A stretch of DNA of 9,804 bases, taken from an uncultured Lachnospiraceae bacterium (GTDB lineage Bacteria; Bacillota; Clostridia; Lachnospirales; Lachnospiraceae). Below are positions 1 through 7,068 of this stretch, piece after piece; the first letter of the stretch is position 1, and every line of letters begins with the position of its first letter. The notes under the pieces were generated by a model. The model was not told where the DNA came from and made no database searches. It saw only the letters and a program-made list of their open reading frames with translations. A program made the position numbers and the translations under genes. The stretch spans positions 1 to 9,804 of the forward strand of contig CAJTOV010000140.1 of the NCBI GenBank assembly GCA_910577765.1. Direction: 5' to 3'.

Positions 1-58
1 GACGTCAAGCTGGCTTGTAAGACTGTTTTTGTCCGGTTTTCCACATCGGGCGGACACC

Positions 59-99
59 CGATGCTTCTTGTCCGGCATAGCCGGACAAGAAGATGCCCC
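59..99. repeat. 41-nt palindromic repeat, copy 1
   Basis: A perfect 13-bp stem (64-76 with 80-92, arm CTTCTTGTCCGGC) closes on a 3-nt loop (ATA). The outer tails are asymmetric, which gives the element an orientation. The whole 41 nt is the exact reverse complement of 9764-9804. There is no T-run on either side, so it is not a textbook intrinsic terminator. It overlaps a second hairpin just to the left (44-50 with 57-63, arm CATCGGG), and TGTCCG at 30-35 can also pair with CGGACA at 51-56. It is best described as a dispersed REP-like or intergenic palindrome. Function unknown. Positions 1-197 hold no gene. Confidence 0.85.
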
Positions 100-197
100 G
101 GCTGAACCATAATGGATATTCCGATGCTATTTTACATTTTTTACGAATATCAAATTTCAAAAATATGATGCTTCCCATTTCTTCGTGACCCTAAGAG

Positions 198-1256
198 TTA
201 CAGATAAATATTCCAATATCCCTTTCTATCAGACCCCACTCTTTCTATAATGCCCTTTTCTTTTAAATTTTTAAGCTTAATAGATACAGTTTTTCTGCTT
301 ATATCAAGCATTTCAGCAAGTTCAGCCATTTTATATCTTGAGTTATCTTTTAATAATTCGATGATCCTTTTTTCTGTAACATTTGTAACCTCTTTGCTCT
401 TTCTATTGCTTGTCAGCGTTGCTCCTGCCGGTCGCATAGGAACGATCAGCCTAAAAACATCGTCTTCCTCAAAAATCGGTTCTGCATTGGAATAGATTTT
501 CGTGTATTTATACAAATTCCGAACACCAGAACCAAGTGAATCTGCATATCCTATATTTACAAAAAATTTCGCTATTATTGGATTTTTCGGATAAGGAGTG
601 AAATTCTCAAGACTAATTCTCCCCTTCCACTGTGTCCTGCTCCAGTTCTCCGTCCAAATCCTATCCTTTTCAATAATCAGTTTCGCCGGAAATGCACTCT
701 TGAATTCCCTATGCACAAGCAGATTACTGACAATCTCTCTGTCTATGGCAGTTCTCAGGCTTACATTGACACCGTCGATCAGGAAAAACTTATCATCCGT
801 ATGTTTCTTAATAAAGTCAATTACGTTTTGCCACTAAGTCCGAAGATGTCGTCACATCCTGGTCTGCATCTCCGTTACGGTCATATATTCTGCCACAACA
901 GATTTCGATCTGGGAACTAACCGGAACATATACCCAGAGCACAATCATCCCCTTATACTCTATTTCCTCAAGATTTAAGTACAGAGATGGAGCCATTTTC
1001 TGCGGATTATTGAGCAGATTTATAAAATTTTGCTTCATATCAGCAACCTTTGCCGGATTTACGCCAATTATCTCCCCAACCTTTTTATCGCCCCGCCTAA
1101 CTTCCTTTACGCCAAGCAATATATAGCCACCATAACGATTAGAGAATGAACTGACCGTCTCAAATACGCTGTTGCTCAAGGTATTACACTTTCCTTATAT
1201 TCCAGCGTATATCCCTCACCCTGATACAAAAATTCTTCTAATTTTTCAATCGTCAT
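198..1256 (-). pseudogene. Decayed AlbA_2 / ATP-binding transcriptional regulator (COG2865-like)
   Basis: Three collinear pieces in different frames match one family, the predicted regulators with an N-terminal AlbA_2 (Schlafen-type) DNA-binding domain, an ATPase-like C-terminal domain and a winged helix. Piece 1 starts at ATG 1254-1256 behind a GGCGGTGG ribosome site and runs 26 codons (MTIEKLEEFLYQGEGYTLEYKES) to a TGA at 1176-1178. Piece 2 continues in another frame from about 1179 to a TGA at 817-819 and carries the AlbA_2 core (FSNRYGGYILLGVKE) and the IYDRNGDADQDVT motif. Piece 3 runs from about 826 to 198. It holds FFLIDGVNVSLRTAI, the LLVHREF motif, KNPIIAKFFVNIGYADSLGSG and a final winged helix with recognition helix SRKTVSIKLKNLKEKG. 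Intact relatives place roughly 100-120 residues between SDLVA and the FFLID segment, and these are absent here. So there are two frameshifts plus an internal deletion, and the gene cannot make a normal protein. The AT-rich composition differs from the transketolase block. A separately translated C-terminal fragment (198-716) is conceivable but unsupported. Confidence 0.85.
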
Positions 1257-1365
1257 TTTACCACCGCCTTCATATTACCTATATAAACCAAAGACAAATC
1301 CAATATAACATTAAATATTTTATCTTAAATTCTATCGTTATCTGGATTGCACTCTACTATTCCAC

Positions 1366-1436
1366 AAAAAAACAAGTCCCTCCCCGCACATCCACCAGGA
1401 TGCCGGAGAGGGGTCTTTCCTCGTTCACATATACAC
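1366..1436 (-). terminator. Hairpin terminator and direct-repeat copy A
   Basis: Positions 1376-1436 are a 61-nt direct repeat of 3329-3389 with five differences. It can fold with CCCTC pairing to GAGGG (plus two G-U pairs) around an inner CATCC/GGATG-type stem. Read on the minus strand, the hairpin is followed by seven T residues (complement of 1366-1372), which suits an intrinsic terminator for the small gene at 1487-1678. The lower stem is weaker than in copy B because one arm has lost a G and the other has changed AC to GT. A second possible stem, GTCTGCT (1437-1443) with AGCAGAC (1462-1468), lies between the gene and this repeat. Confidence 0.65.
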
Positions 1437-1486
1437 GTCTGCTGCGGAAATAACAGTGAAGAGCAGACAGCCCGCTCTTTTCCCGG

Positions 1487-1678
1487 TTATTCTTTGATTT
1501 CGTCGATTTCTGTCAGATTCACACCCATAGAGTTGAGGATTGCTTTCAAGGACTTATAGTCCTTTTTCAATCCATTATAGGTCTCTGTGGCGTTTTCTTT
1601 TCTGGCGTTCATCATATGGGTCTGTACTTTTTGGAACTGTTCAACTGCCTCCTTAATGATCTCACCATTCCCTGGCAT
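1487..1678 (-). CDS. Small helical hypothetical protein (63 aa)
   Basis: I do not recognise this protein. It is 63 residues, highly charged and rich in Lys, Glu, Asn and Met, with no signal peptide, membrane segment or cysteines. The whole chain (EIIKEAVEQFQKVQTHMM, then YNGLKKDYKSLKAIL) has the spacing of two or three amphipathic helices, so a small helical bundle or coiled-coil partner protein is plausible. Support for its being real: ATG at 1676-1678 has an AAAGGGG ribosome site about 7 nt upstream, a near-perfect sigma-A promoter lies at 1725-1753, and a terminator-like hairpin follows. It is a single-gene unit transcribed away from the acyltransferase. Function unknown. Confidence 0.7.
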   Translation of the reverse strand: MPGNGEIIKEAVEQFQKVQTHMMNARKENATETYNGLKKDYKSLKAILNSMGVNLTEIDEIKE

Positions 1679-1724
1679 TCCATCACCCCTTTCACATCTC
1701 TATTACCGCAGGGTTACTACTATT

Positions 1725-1753
1725 ATTATAATTCAATATGTAAAGAGTGTAAA
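1725..1753 (-). promoter_or_regulatory. Sigma-A promoter of the 63-aa gene
   Basis: On the minus strand, TTTACA (1748-1753) and TATAAT (1725-1730) are separated by exactly 17 nt. The -10 is a perfect consensus and the -35 differs at one base. The predicted start of transcription is near 1718, giving a leader of about 40 nt before the ATG at 1678. Confidence 0.8.
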
Positions 1754-1796
1754 GCCATTATTCGACTGTCAATGCGGGAATGGTAACAAGGTGTTA

Positions 1797-1821
1797 CGTA
1801 GATTCTTATAATCTGCGAAAA
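1797..1821. repeat. 25-nt inverted repeat, left copy (dyad)
   Basis: This 25-nt stretch matches the reverse complement of 2134-2158 at 24 of 25 positions. It is itself a dyad: CGTAGATT (1797-1804) pairs with AATCTGCG (1810-1817) around CTTAT, with one G-T pair. It lies about 44 nt upstream of the -35 of the 63-aa gene. It may be an operator, or one terminal repeat of a 362-bp non-coding element. Confidence 0.7.
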
Positions 1822-2038
1822 ACACATGAACTCCCAACAAATAAAAGCTTTTTGTGTCTGTCTGACCATAAATCTGACCCCAAACCCCTCAGTCCGGTAT
1901 TCGGAATCCCGGCATCCAGCATGCATGGTCTTTTCGGGATTTGACCCAGAATTTGACCCCCAAATTCATTCTGGTATTCTTTTTTGGGACTGTTTCGGAT
2001 GGTTTTTCCTGGAAAAGATGAAATATGATGAAAATTGG
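1822..2038. other. Non-coding stretch between the two dyads
   Basis: No open frame here has a credible start or recognisable product. Visible structure: three copies of an A-T-Y-TGACCC word (1871-1881, 1939-1947, 1950-1960), and a possible 7-bp stem AATCCCG (1905-1911) with CGGGATT (1935-1941). This could be remnant DNA of an inserted element, or spacer between divergent promoters. Confidence 0.4.
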
Positions 2039-2067
2039 TTGCACTTTCTTGTTACATGAGATAGAAT
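2039..2067 (+). promoter_or_regulatory. Candidate promoter of the acyltransferase gene
   Basis: TTGCAC (2039-2044) and TAGAAT (2062-2067) are spaced by 17 nt and fit a sigma-A promoter with four of six and five of six consensus bases. Transcription would start near 2074 and leave a leader of about 140 nt that contains the hairpins at 2117-2160. Confidence 0.55.
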
Positions 2068-2116
2068 CGTATAGACATTTAGAAGAAACAGCGGATTTTC
2101 CTATTATTTGTGATGG

Positions 2117-2160
2117 ATAATCTGCAAATATTCTTTTCGCAGATTATAAGAATCTGCGAA
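2117..2160 (+). promoter_or_regulatory. Competing hairpins in the acyltransferase leader
   Basis: A perfect 10-bp stem, TTCGCAGATT (2136-2145) with AATCTGCGAA (2151-2160), closes on ATAAG. The left arm also overlaps GCAGATTAT (2139-2147), which can instead pair perfectly with ATAATCTGC at 2117-2125. The two stems exclude each other. Positions 2134-2158 also form the right copy of the 25-nt inverted repeat (left copy at 1797-1821). The sequence after the stem is only moderately T-rich, so a true attenuator is uncertain; an operator dyad is the other reading. Confidence 0.55.
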
Positions 2161-2212
2161 ATTCTTCCTTCGCTATTTAATAACCCATGACCAGAAAGGT
2201 GGAACCTATACT

Positions 2213-3307
2213 ATGAATCGTCACCAAAAATACCTCTATTTGGAGCTCATGCGCATACTGGCGTGCTTTTTCGTTATCTTTAACCACACCGGAAATAACG
2301 GCTTTTTTCTGTTTTCCCAGCGGCCCTGGGGAGGACTACAATTTTGGATCTATATGTTTGTTTCCATTTTCTGCAAATTTTCCGTACCGGTGTTTTTTGC
2401 AATCTCAGGAGCGCTTCTGCTTTCGAAAAATGAGGAACCCTTAAAAGCCCTGTGGTGCCGCCGGATTGCGAGAATTGCAGGAAGCCTCCTGGCCTTCTCC
2501 CTCATCTATTATATTGCTGAAATTTTTCTGGGACGCCAGACATGGAATCTTTCAAAATTCTTTTCGCAGCTGTATGACAGTAACTGGAATTTTTCCTTCT
2601 GGTATTTATATGCCTATTTGCAGATGCTTATTACCCTTCCGCTTCTCCGGGCTCTCGCCAGAAATCTGGAGAATCAGTATTTTTATTATGGTTTTGCTGT
2701 GGCACTGTTTTTTTATGCAGTTCTTCCCACCGTACAGTTCTTACTGTGGCAGGACCGGCATTCCCTCAATGGAAACCTGAGACCCGGATGGCTCACGGCA
2801 AATACCGTTATGTATCCGCTTATGGGATATTTTCTCCACAATAAGGTCTGCAGCATTGAGAAAAAAGGCAGACTGATTTCACTCATGTGGGTTTTTAATG
2901 TTTTGACAATTGCCCTATGCTGCATCATGACCTACAAGAAAGCAAAGCTGACGGGAGAATGTTCGGAAGGGGTATCCCAGACATTTCACAATACATTTGT
3001 CATGGTAAACACTGCCGCCATATTTCTCTCAAGCAAATACCTGGCTGTAACGTATGAAGACAAGCTGTCCCAATGGTTTAAAAAAGCTGTTTTTGCTGTT
3101 GGAAAAGGGACATTTGGCATTTATCTCTGGCACGTACTGGTACTCCGGCTCCTGACCCGCTTTAAAATATGGGAGCTTTTCCGCGATAAACTGGATCTTA
3201 ATTATATGATTTCTGCATTTCTGGTCTGCCTGTGTGTCATGGTGGCCGGTTACGGATTAACATGGCCCATGCAGAAAATTCCCCTGATCAGAAAACTGGT
3301 CTCATAA
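2213..3307 (+). CDS. Membrane acyltransferase, acyltransferase-3 family
   Basis: A 364-residue integral membrane protein of the acyltransferase-3 family (PF01757; OatA, WecH and NodX type). These enzymes move acyl groups, usually acetyl, onto cell-wall or surface polysaccharides or peptidoglycan. The first helix carries the family signature RILACFFVIFNH (residues 14-25) with the conserved Arg14 and His25. The second has the FxxSVPVFFAISGALL element typical of the family. About ten hydrophobic segments follow, with GTFGIYLWHVLVL near residue 303 as the conserved late motif. The length is typical for a stand-alone member without an SGNH domain. The ATG at 2213 has AAAGGTGG about 10 nt upstream. 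It is the only plus-strand gene here and converges on transketolase with about 107 nt between stops. The acceptor substrate cannot be read from the sequence. Confidence 0.88.
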   Translation: MNRHQKYLYLELMRILACFFVIFNHTGNNGFFLFSQRPWGGLQFWIYMFVSIFCKFSVPVFFAISGALLLSKNEEPLKALWCRRIARIAGSLLAFSLIYYIAEIFLGRQTWNLSKFFSQLYDSNWNFSFWYLYAYLQMLITLPLLRALARNLENQYFYYGFAVALFFYAVLPTVQFLLWQDRHSLNGNLRPGWLTANTVMYPLMGYFLHNKVCSIEKKGRLISLMWVFNVLTIALCCIMTYKKAKLTGECSEGVSQTFHNTFVMVNTAAIFLSSKYLAVTYEDKLSQWFKKAVFAVGKGTFGIYLWHVLVLRLLTRFKIWELFRDKLDLNYMISAFLVCLCVMVAGYGLTWPMQKIPLIRKLVS

Positions 3308-3322
3308 GTTTCAAGCCCATTG

Positions 3323-3389
3323 AAAAAGGTCCCTCCCCGCACATCCTTCAGGATGCCGGAGAGGGACCTTTCCTCATTCACATATACAC
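3323..3389. terminator. Strong terminator between convergent genes; direct-repeat copy B
   Basis: AAAGGTCCCTC (3325-3335) pairs perfectly over 11 bp with GAGGGACCTTT (3361-3371), and CATCC/GGATG forms an inner stem. On the minus strand the hairpin ends in a T-run (complement of 3323-3327), so it should stop the transketolase transcript. In the other direction the tail (TTTCCTC) is weaker, but it could serve the acyltransferase. Positions 3329-3389 repeat 1376-1436 in direct orientation, 56 of 61 identical, so this is one copy of a dispersed terminator element. Confidence 0.85.
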
Positions 3390-3414
3390 CGGGCCTTCAC
3401 ACTCCCGCTGTCCC

Positions 3415-5409
3415 TTACAGCAGCTCCCGTGCCACCCGCACCACATTCTCCACGGTAAACCCGAAATGCTCGAACAGCGTAGCCGCAGGACCGCTGGCGC
3501 CGAATCCGTCCATGGTCACCATGGCGCCGTCCAGTCCCACATATCTGCCCCAGCTAAGGCCGCTTAAGGCCTCCACGGCCACACGCCGCCGGACCGCCCC
3601 GGGCAGCACCGACTCCCGGTACTCCGGGGACTGGGCCTCGAACAGCTCCATGGAAGGCATGGATACCACCCGGACCTTATGTCCCTCCGCGGCCAGCACT
3701 GCCTTGGCCTTCACTGCCAGGCCCACCTCGGAACCGGAAGCCATGAGAATCAGCTCCGGCATGCCCTCACAGTCATCCAGCACGTAGCCGCCCTTTAACG
3801 CCTCCCGGCTGGTACCGGCCACCGGCTCCAGATTCTGCCGGCTTAAGACCAGGGCCGTAGGCGTCTTCTTTGATGTGATGGCGCTGTACCAGGCCGCCGC
3901 CGTCTCCACCCCGTCGCAGGGCCGGATCACGTTGAAATTAGGCAGGGCCCGGAAGGTAACCATCTGCTCCACCGGCTCATGGGTGGGTCCGTCCTCTCCC
4001 ACGCCGATGCTGTCATGGGTAAATACAAACACCAGGGGCACACCCATCAGGGACGACAGCCGTGCCATGGGCTTGGTATAATCACTGAACACAAAGAAGG
4101 TAGCCACATAGGCCCGGAGCCCGCCGTACAGAAGAAGCCCGTTGCCGATACCGGTCATGGCCATCTCCCGGACACCGAAATGGAAATTCCTTCCTCCCCG
4201 GTTGTCCCTGGAATAATCCCCGGCCCCCTTCATCTCCGTCTTGTTGGAGGGGCCCAGGTCTGCGGAACCACCCACCAGATTAGGCATCAGGTCTTTAAGG
4301 CGGTTGATGATCTTCCCGGAAATAGCCCTGGTAGCTTCGCTTTTCCCACTGGCGGTCCACAGTTCCTCATCTGCCAGCAGGGCATCTGCGATCTCCTGGT
4401 CCTTACTTCCATGATACTGGTCCCACAAGGCCTCCATCTCCGGGTACTCGGCACAGTAAGCCGCGAACATGGCGCTCCATGCGGCCCCGGCCTCGGCCTT
4501 CTCCTCAGCCGCTTTGGCGAAATGGCTGTAAACCTCCTCCGGCACAAAGAAATCCTCCGTGGACGGCCAGCCCAGGGACTCCCGCAGGGCGCTTACATTG
4601 TCCACACCCAGTGGCTCTCCGTGGGCGCTGGCTTTGCCCTGCTTGGAGGGACAGCCGTAGCCGATCTCCGTGCGGATGGTAATGAAAGAAGGCCTGGAAG
4701 TGTCTGCCTTTGCCTCCTCAATGGCCGCTCCGATGGCTGCCAGGTCATTGCCGTCCTCCACGTACAGCGTCTGGAAGCCGAATGCCTCCACCCGCTTCTG
4801 CACATCCTCGGTAAAGGTCATATCCGTGCTTCCCTCAATGGAAATACGGTTGGAATCATACAGAATAATCAGTTTCCCCAGTCCCAGGGTTCCTGCCAGG
4901 GACAGTGCCTCGGAGGAAATCCCCTCCATCATGCAGCCGTCGCCTCCCAGGGCATAGGTGTAATGGTCCACAACCGGGTAATTTTCCTTATTGAATACGG
5001 AAGCCATATGGGTCTCCCCAATGGCCATGCCTACTGCCATTGCCATCCCTGCTCCCAGCGGGCCGGTAGTAGCCTCCACCCCCACGGTGTGGCCGTATTC
5101 CGGATGGCCCGGCGTCTTTGCCCCCAGCTGGCGGAACTGCATCAGGTCCTCCTTTGACAGACCGCCGTAACCGAACAGATGAAGCAGGGAGTAAAGCAGC
5201 ATGGAACCATGGCCGCCGGACAGGATAAACCGGTCCCGGTTGGCCCATTCCGGATCTGCCGGATTGTGGTTCATATGGTTCATCCACAGCTCATAAGCCA
5301 TGGGTGCGCATCCCAGGGGAAGCCCCGGATGGCCGGAATTTGCTTTCTGAATCGCATCTGCTGACAATACCCGGATTGCATTCACTGACAACCTGTCGAT
5401 GTTGCTCAT
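3415..5409 (-). CDS. tkt: Transketolase
   Basis: Transketolase (EC 2.2.1.1) moves two-carbon ketol units between sugar phosphates in the non-oxidative pentose phosphate pathway, using thiamine diphosphate (ThDP) and a divalent metal in the cytoplasm. The 664 residues are full length. The N-terminal domain has SGHPG with His27, LSGGHGSMLLY with His67, and the ThDP/metal motif GDGCMMEG (156-163) followed by YDSNRISIEG with Asn187. The Pyr domain has REMAM with catalytic Glu415, and the signature HDSIGVGEDGPTHEP beginning at His465. A typical C-terminal domain closes the protein. The ATG at 5407-5409 has AGGAGGG about 9 nt upstream. It sits 39 nt downstream of the DUF5711 gene with no convincing promoter between, so the two are probably cotranscribed. 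The terminator at 3323-3371 follows. No defects seen. Confidence 0.98.
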   Translation of the reverse strand: MSNIDRLSVNAIRVLSADAIQKANSGHPGLPLGCAPMAYELWMNHMNHNPADPEWANRDRFILSGGHGSMLLYSLLHLFGYGGLSKEDLMQFRQLGAKTPGHPEYGHTVGVEATTGPLGAGMAMAVGMAIGETHMASVFNKENYPVVDHYTYALGGDGCMMEGISSEALSLAGTLGLGKLIILYDSNRISIEGSTDMTFTEDVQKRVEAFGFQTLYVEDGNDLAAIGAAIEEAKADTSRPSFITIRTEIGYGCPSKQGKASAHGEPLGVDNVSALRESLGWPSTEDFFVPEEVYSHFAKAAEEKAEAGAAWSAMFAAYCAEYPEMEALWDQYHGSKDQEIADALLADEELWTASGKSEATRAISGKIINRLKDLMPNLVGGSADLGPSNKTEMKGAGDYSRDNRGGRNFHFGVREMAMTGIGNGLLLYGGLRAYVATFFVFSDYTKPMARLSSLMGVPLVFVFTHDSIGVGEDGPTHEPVEQMVTFRALPNFNVIRPCDGVETAAAWYSAITSKKTPTALVLSRQNLEPVAGTSREALKGGYVLDDCEGMPELILMASGSEVGLAVKAKAVLAAEGHKVRVVSMPSMELFEAQSPEYRESVLPGAVRRRVAVEALSGLSWGRYVGLDGAMVTMDGFGASGPAATLFEHFGFTVENVVRVARELL

Positions 5410-5448
5410 TCGTATGTCCCTCCTGTGAGTGATCAGTTGTATAGTAAC

Positions 5449-6735
5449 CTACCTGAGCCGGATCTCCCGCATTAACTGGGGGCCCGTAACCAGCAGGGTA
5501 TCCGGAAAACGCCCCCGGCGGATCTTTGCAACCGGAAAATCAAACTGGGCATATAATTTCTCTACACCTGCCATATTATAAATCCTGCACGAATCTTCAT
5601 TATACAGAATTATCAGGTCACCGTCAATATCCGCATGGATATAATCAAAAATAAAGTCCCGGCTGAACACATGGGTCCCGTCCGCCCGGTACACTTCCAG
5701 CCGGGTGGGATTCTCTCCACTATTATTCCGCACCACCAGGGCCACATATTCATCCGAATAGAAAATGCTCTGGATCTCTTCTTCCTCAATGGGAATCTGG
5801 GCCACCATTTCCGGGGAAGCCAGATTCCGTGAGGAAAAGAACACCGGCCCGTTGCCGGAAAACGCACAGGAGTAGGGTTCCTTCAGATAGGCTACCTGGG
5901 GTACCATGGTTCCCTCAAACATCTTGTCAAAACGGCCCACCACCCGGGTGGGAACATTCTGGCCCACGCCGGAAAAATCGTAGAAGACCACGCAGTTCTT
6001 CAGTTCCCCGCCTGCCAGCTGTACATAGGAATACATAAGCTGCTTTCCGTTGGCGGAAAATGCCAGGGCCAGAGGGTATCCGTCGCCTCCCATGTTGGTT
6101 TTGATGGTAATATCCAGCTGGCTTCCGTCCCGCTGGAAGAATGCGGTATAGCTGGAGATGGAGTCCTCCAGGACCGCTGCCACCACCCCGTTGCCGGACA
6201 CGGCGATCTTGCTGATGGGAAGGGTGGTCTTTGCCTCCCCCTGCTTGCCTTCTGTGCTGTAGATGTGGATGACATTGCCCTGCTGGTCTCCAATGGCAGC
6301 GTAGTCTCCGTTGACCACGGCCACCGGGGATTTCATCTCATAGCTTTCCGTCCACACGGTCTGTCCCCGGTTGTCCACGTAGGAAGCCCCGTCCCGGGTG
6401 TATTTTAACACATTGGTACCCATGCTCCTGTAGCCTACCAGGCTGCCTTCGTTAAGCGCCACTTCCCAGGCAGTCTCGTATCTGGTAAAGCGGTGATTCT
6501 GGCGGTAATAGTAGAGCCCGGTTCCGCAGCCGGTCACAAGCACCAGGGCCAGCACCAGAAGGATCGTCCGCCTCCGGGCCAGCCTTCCGCTCCGCCTGGG
6601 TGTCTGGGGCTCTTCCTCCTGAGGCCAGGCGGGCTGCGGATTCCGTAAAGGATTTACGCTGTCTCCGGCAGAAATCATCCCGCGCCGAAGCTGGCGCTTC
6701 TTACTTTCCCTGCTCATGGAGCTTCTGTCACTCAT
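5449..6735 (-). CDS. DUF5711-family membrane-anchored propeller-like protein
   Basis: A 428-residue protein I place in the DUF5711 family of Clostridia, whose function is unknown. The frame is open up to 7005, but the start at 6733-6735 is chosen because AGGAGA lies 9 nt upstream and the extra 90 codons read as non-native Pro/Arg-rich sequence crossing the promoter. Layout: a basic, Pro-rich cytoplasmic tail (1-56, including an RRSGRLARRR cluster), one membrane helix (about 57-77, TILLVLALVLVTGCGTG), then about 350 extracytoplasmic residues with regular beta-strand repeats (NGDYAAIGDQQGNVIHIYS, FSANGKQLMYSYV, YSDEYVALVVRN, DIDGDLIILYN) that suggest a beta-propeller. VTGC at 67-70 resembles a lipobox, but the long tail before it argues for a signal anchor. 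The next gene is transketolase, a pairing with no obvious functional reason. A sensor or envelope scaffold role is only inference. Confidence 0.85.
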   Translation of the reverse strand: MSDRSSMSRESKKRQLRRGMISAGDSVNPLRNPQPAWPQEEEPQTPRRSGRLARRRTILLVLALVLVTGCGTGLYYYRQNHRFTRYETAWEVALNEGSLVGYRSMGTNVLKYTRDGASYVDNRGQTVWTESYEMKSPVAVVNGDYAAIGDQQGNVIHIYSTEGKQGEAKTTLPISKIAVSGNGVVAAVLEDSISSYTAFFQRDGSQLDITIKTNMGGDGYPLALAFSANGKQLMYSYVQLAGGELKNCVVFYDFSGVGQNVPTRVVGRFDKMFEGTMVPQVAYLKEPYSCAFSGNGPVFFSSRNLASPEMVAQIPIEEEEIQSIFYSDEYVALVVRNNSGENPTRLEVYRADGTHVFSRDFIFDYIHADIDGDLIILYNEDSCRIYNMAGVEKLYAQFDFPVAKIRRGRFPDTLLVTGPQLMREIRLR

Positions 6736-6824
6736 GAATGATGTTCTCCTGCATCCGTGCCTGCCAGGGACCGGCTGCTGCGGATGGAGCTGGCGGCAGA
6801 CGGGCTGGCGGGCCGGGTAAATCC

Positions 6825-6876
6825 GGTACACCGCTGCACGGATTCCCGGGTACCGGGATTGGTGCAGCCATGTACC
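6825..6876 (-). promoter_or_regulatory. Long hairpin in the DUF5711 leader
   Basis: Nested arms pair across 52 nt: GGTACA (6825-6830) with TGTACC (6871-6876), GCTGCAC (6833-6839) with GTGCAGC (6862-6868), and TCCCGG (6844-6849) with CCGGGA (6853-6858) around a GTA loop. About 20 pairs are interrupted by small symmetric internal loops. It lies inside the predicted 180-nt leader between the promoter and the start codon, about 90 nt before the ATG. No T-run follows. It does not match a riboswitch class I know. Confidence 0.65.
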
Positions 6877-6922
6877 AGGTGGTACGGTTCTCTGGAATGT
6901 AAAATTCCTGTATGGCAGTTTT

Positions 6923-6951
6923 AGTATACAATATTTTAGGGGACGGGTCAA
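6923..6951 (-). promoter_or_regulatory. Sigma-A promoter of the DUF5711-tkt unit
   Basis: On the minus strand TTGACC (6946-6951) and TATACT (6923-6928) are separated by 17 nt, one mismatch from consensus in each hexamer. Transcription would start near 6916, about 180 nt upstream of the start codon. Confidence 0.8.
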
Positions 6952-7005
6952 AGACTTTTGTGGTGGGGGATGCTTTTCAAGGTACTTCCGGGTTACAGTA
7001 CACAC

Positions 7006-7035
7006 CCCAGCCGGTCACCACGCTGACCGGCTGGG
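7006..7035 (-). terminator. Perfect 12-bp hairpin after the LysM gene
   Basis: CCCAGCCGGTCA (7006-7017) pairs perfectly with TGACCGGCTGGG (7024-7035) around a 6-nt loop, 34 nt beyond the stop of the LysM gene and just before the next promoter. This position suits a transcript end. No T-run follows on either strand, so it may be a factor-assisted terminator or an RNA 3'-end stabiliser rather than a canonical intrinsic terminator. Confidence 0.6.
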
Positions 7036-7068
7036 AGGATGCACGTAATTGCCGGAGGCAGATATAGG

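Noticed and set aside
1826..2059. 77-codon plus-strand open frame between the dyads
   Set aside because: It lacks a ribosome site, has no recognisable product, and spans the acyltransferase promoter and the TGACCC word repeats.
3979..5157. Long plus-strand open frame (392 codons) opposite transketolase
   Set aside because: It is antisense to a full-length, motif-perfect transketolase, has no ribosome site or recognisable domain, and is the usual shadow of a GC-rich gene.
5449..6735. DUF5711 protein as a lipoprotein (VTGC)
   Set aside because: The lipobox-like site follows a 56-residue charged tail, unlike a lipoprotein signal peptide; a signal anchor is more likely.
6736..7005. N-terminal extension of the DUF5711 gene (90 codons)
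   Set aside because: It crosses a strong promoter and a long hairpin, reads as atypical sequence, and a better ribosome site sits at the inner ATG 6735.
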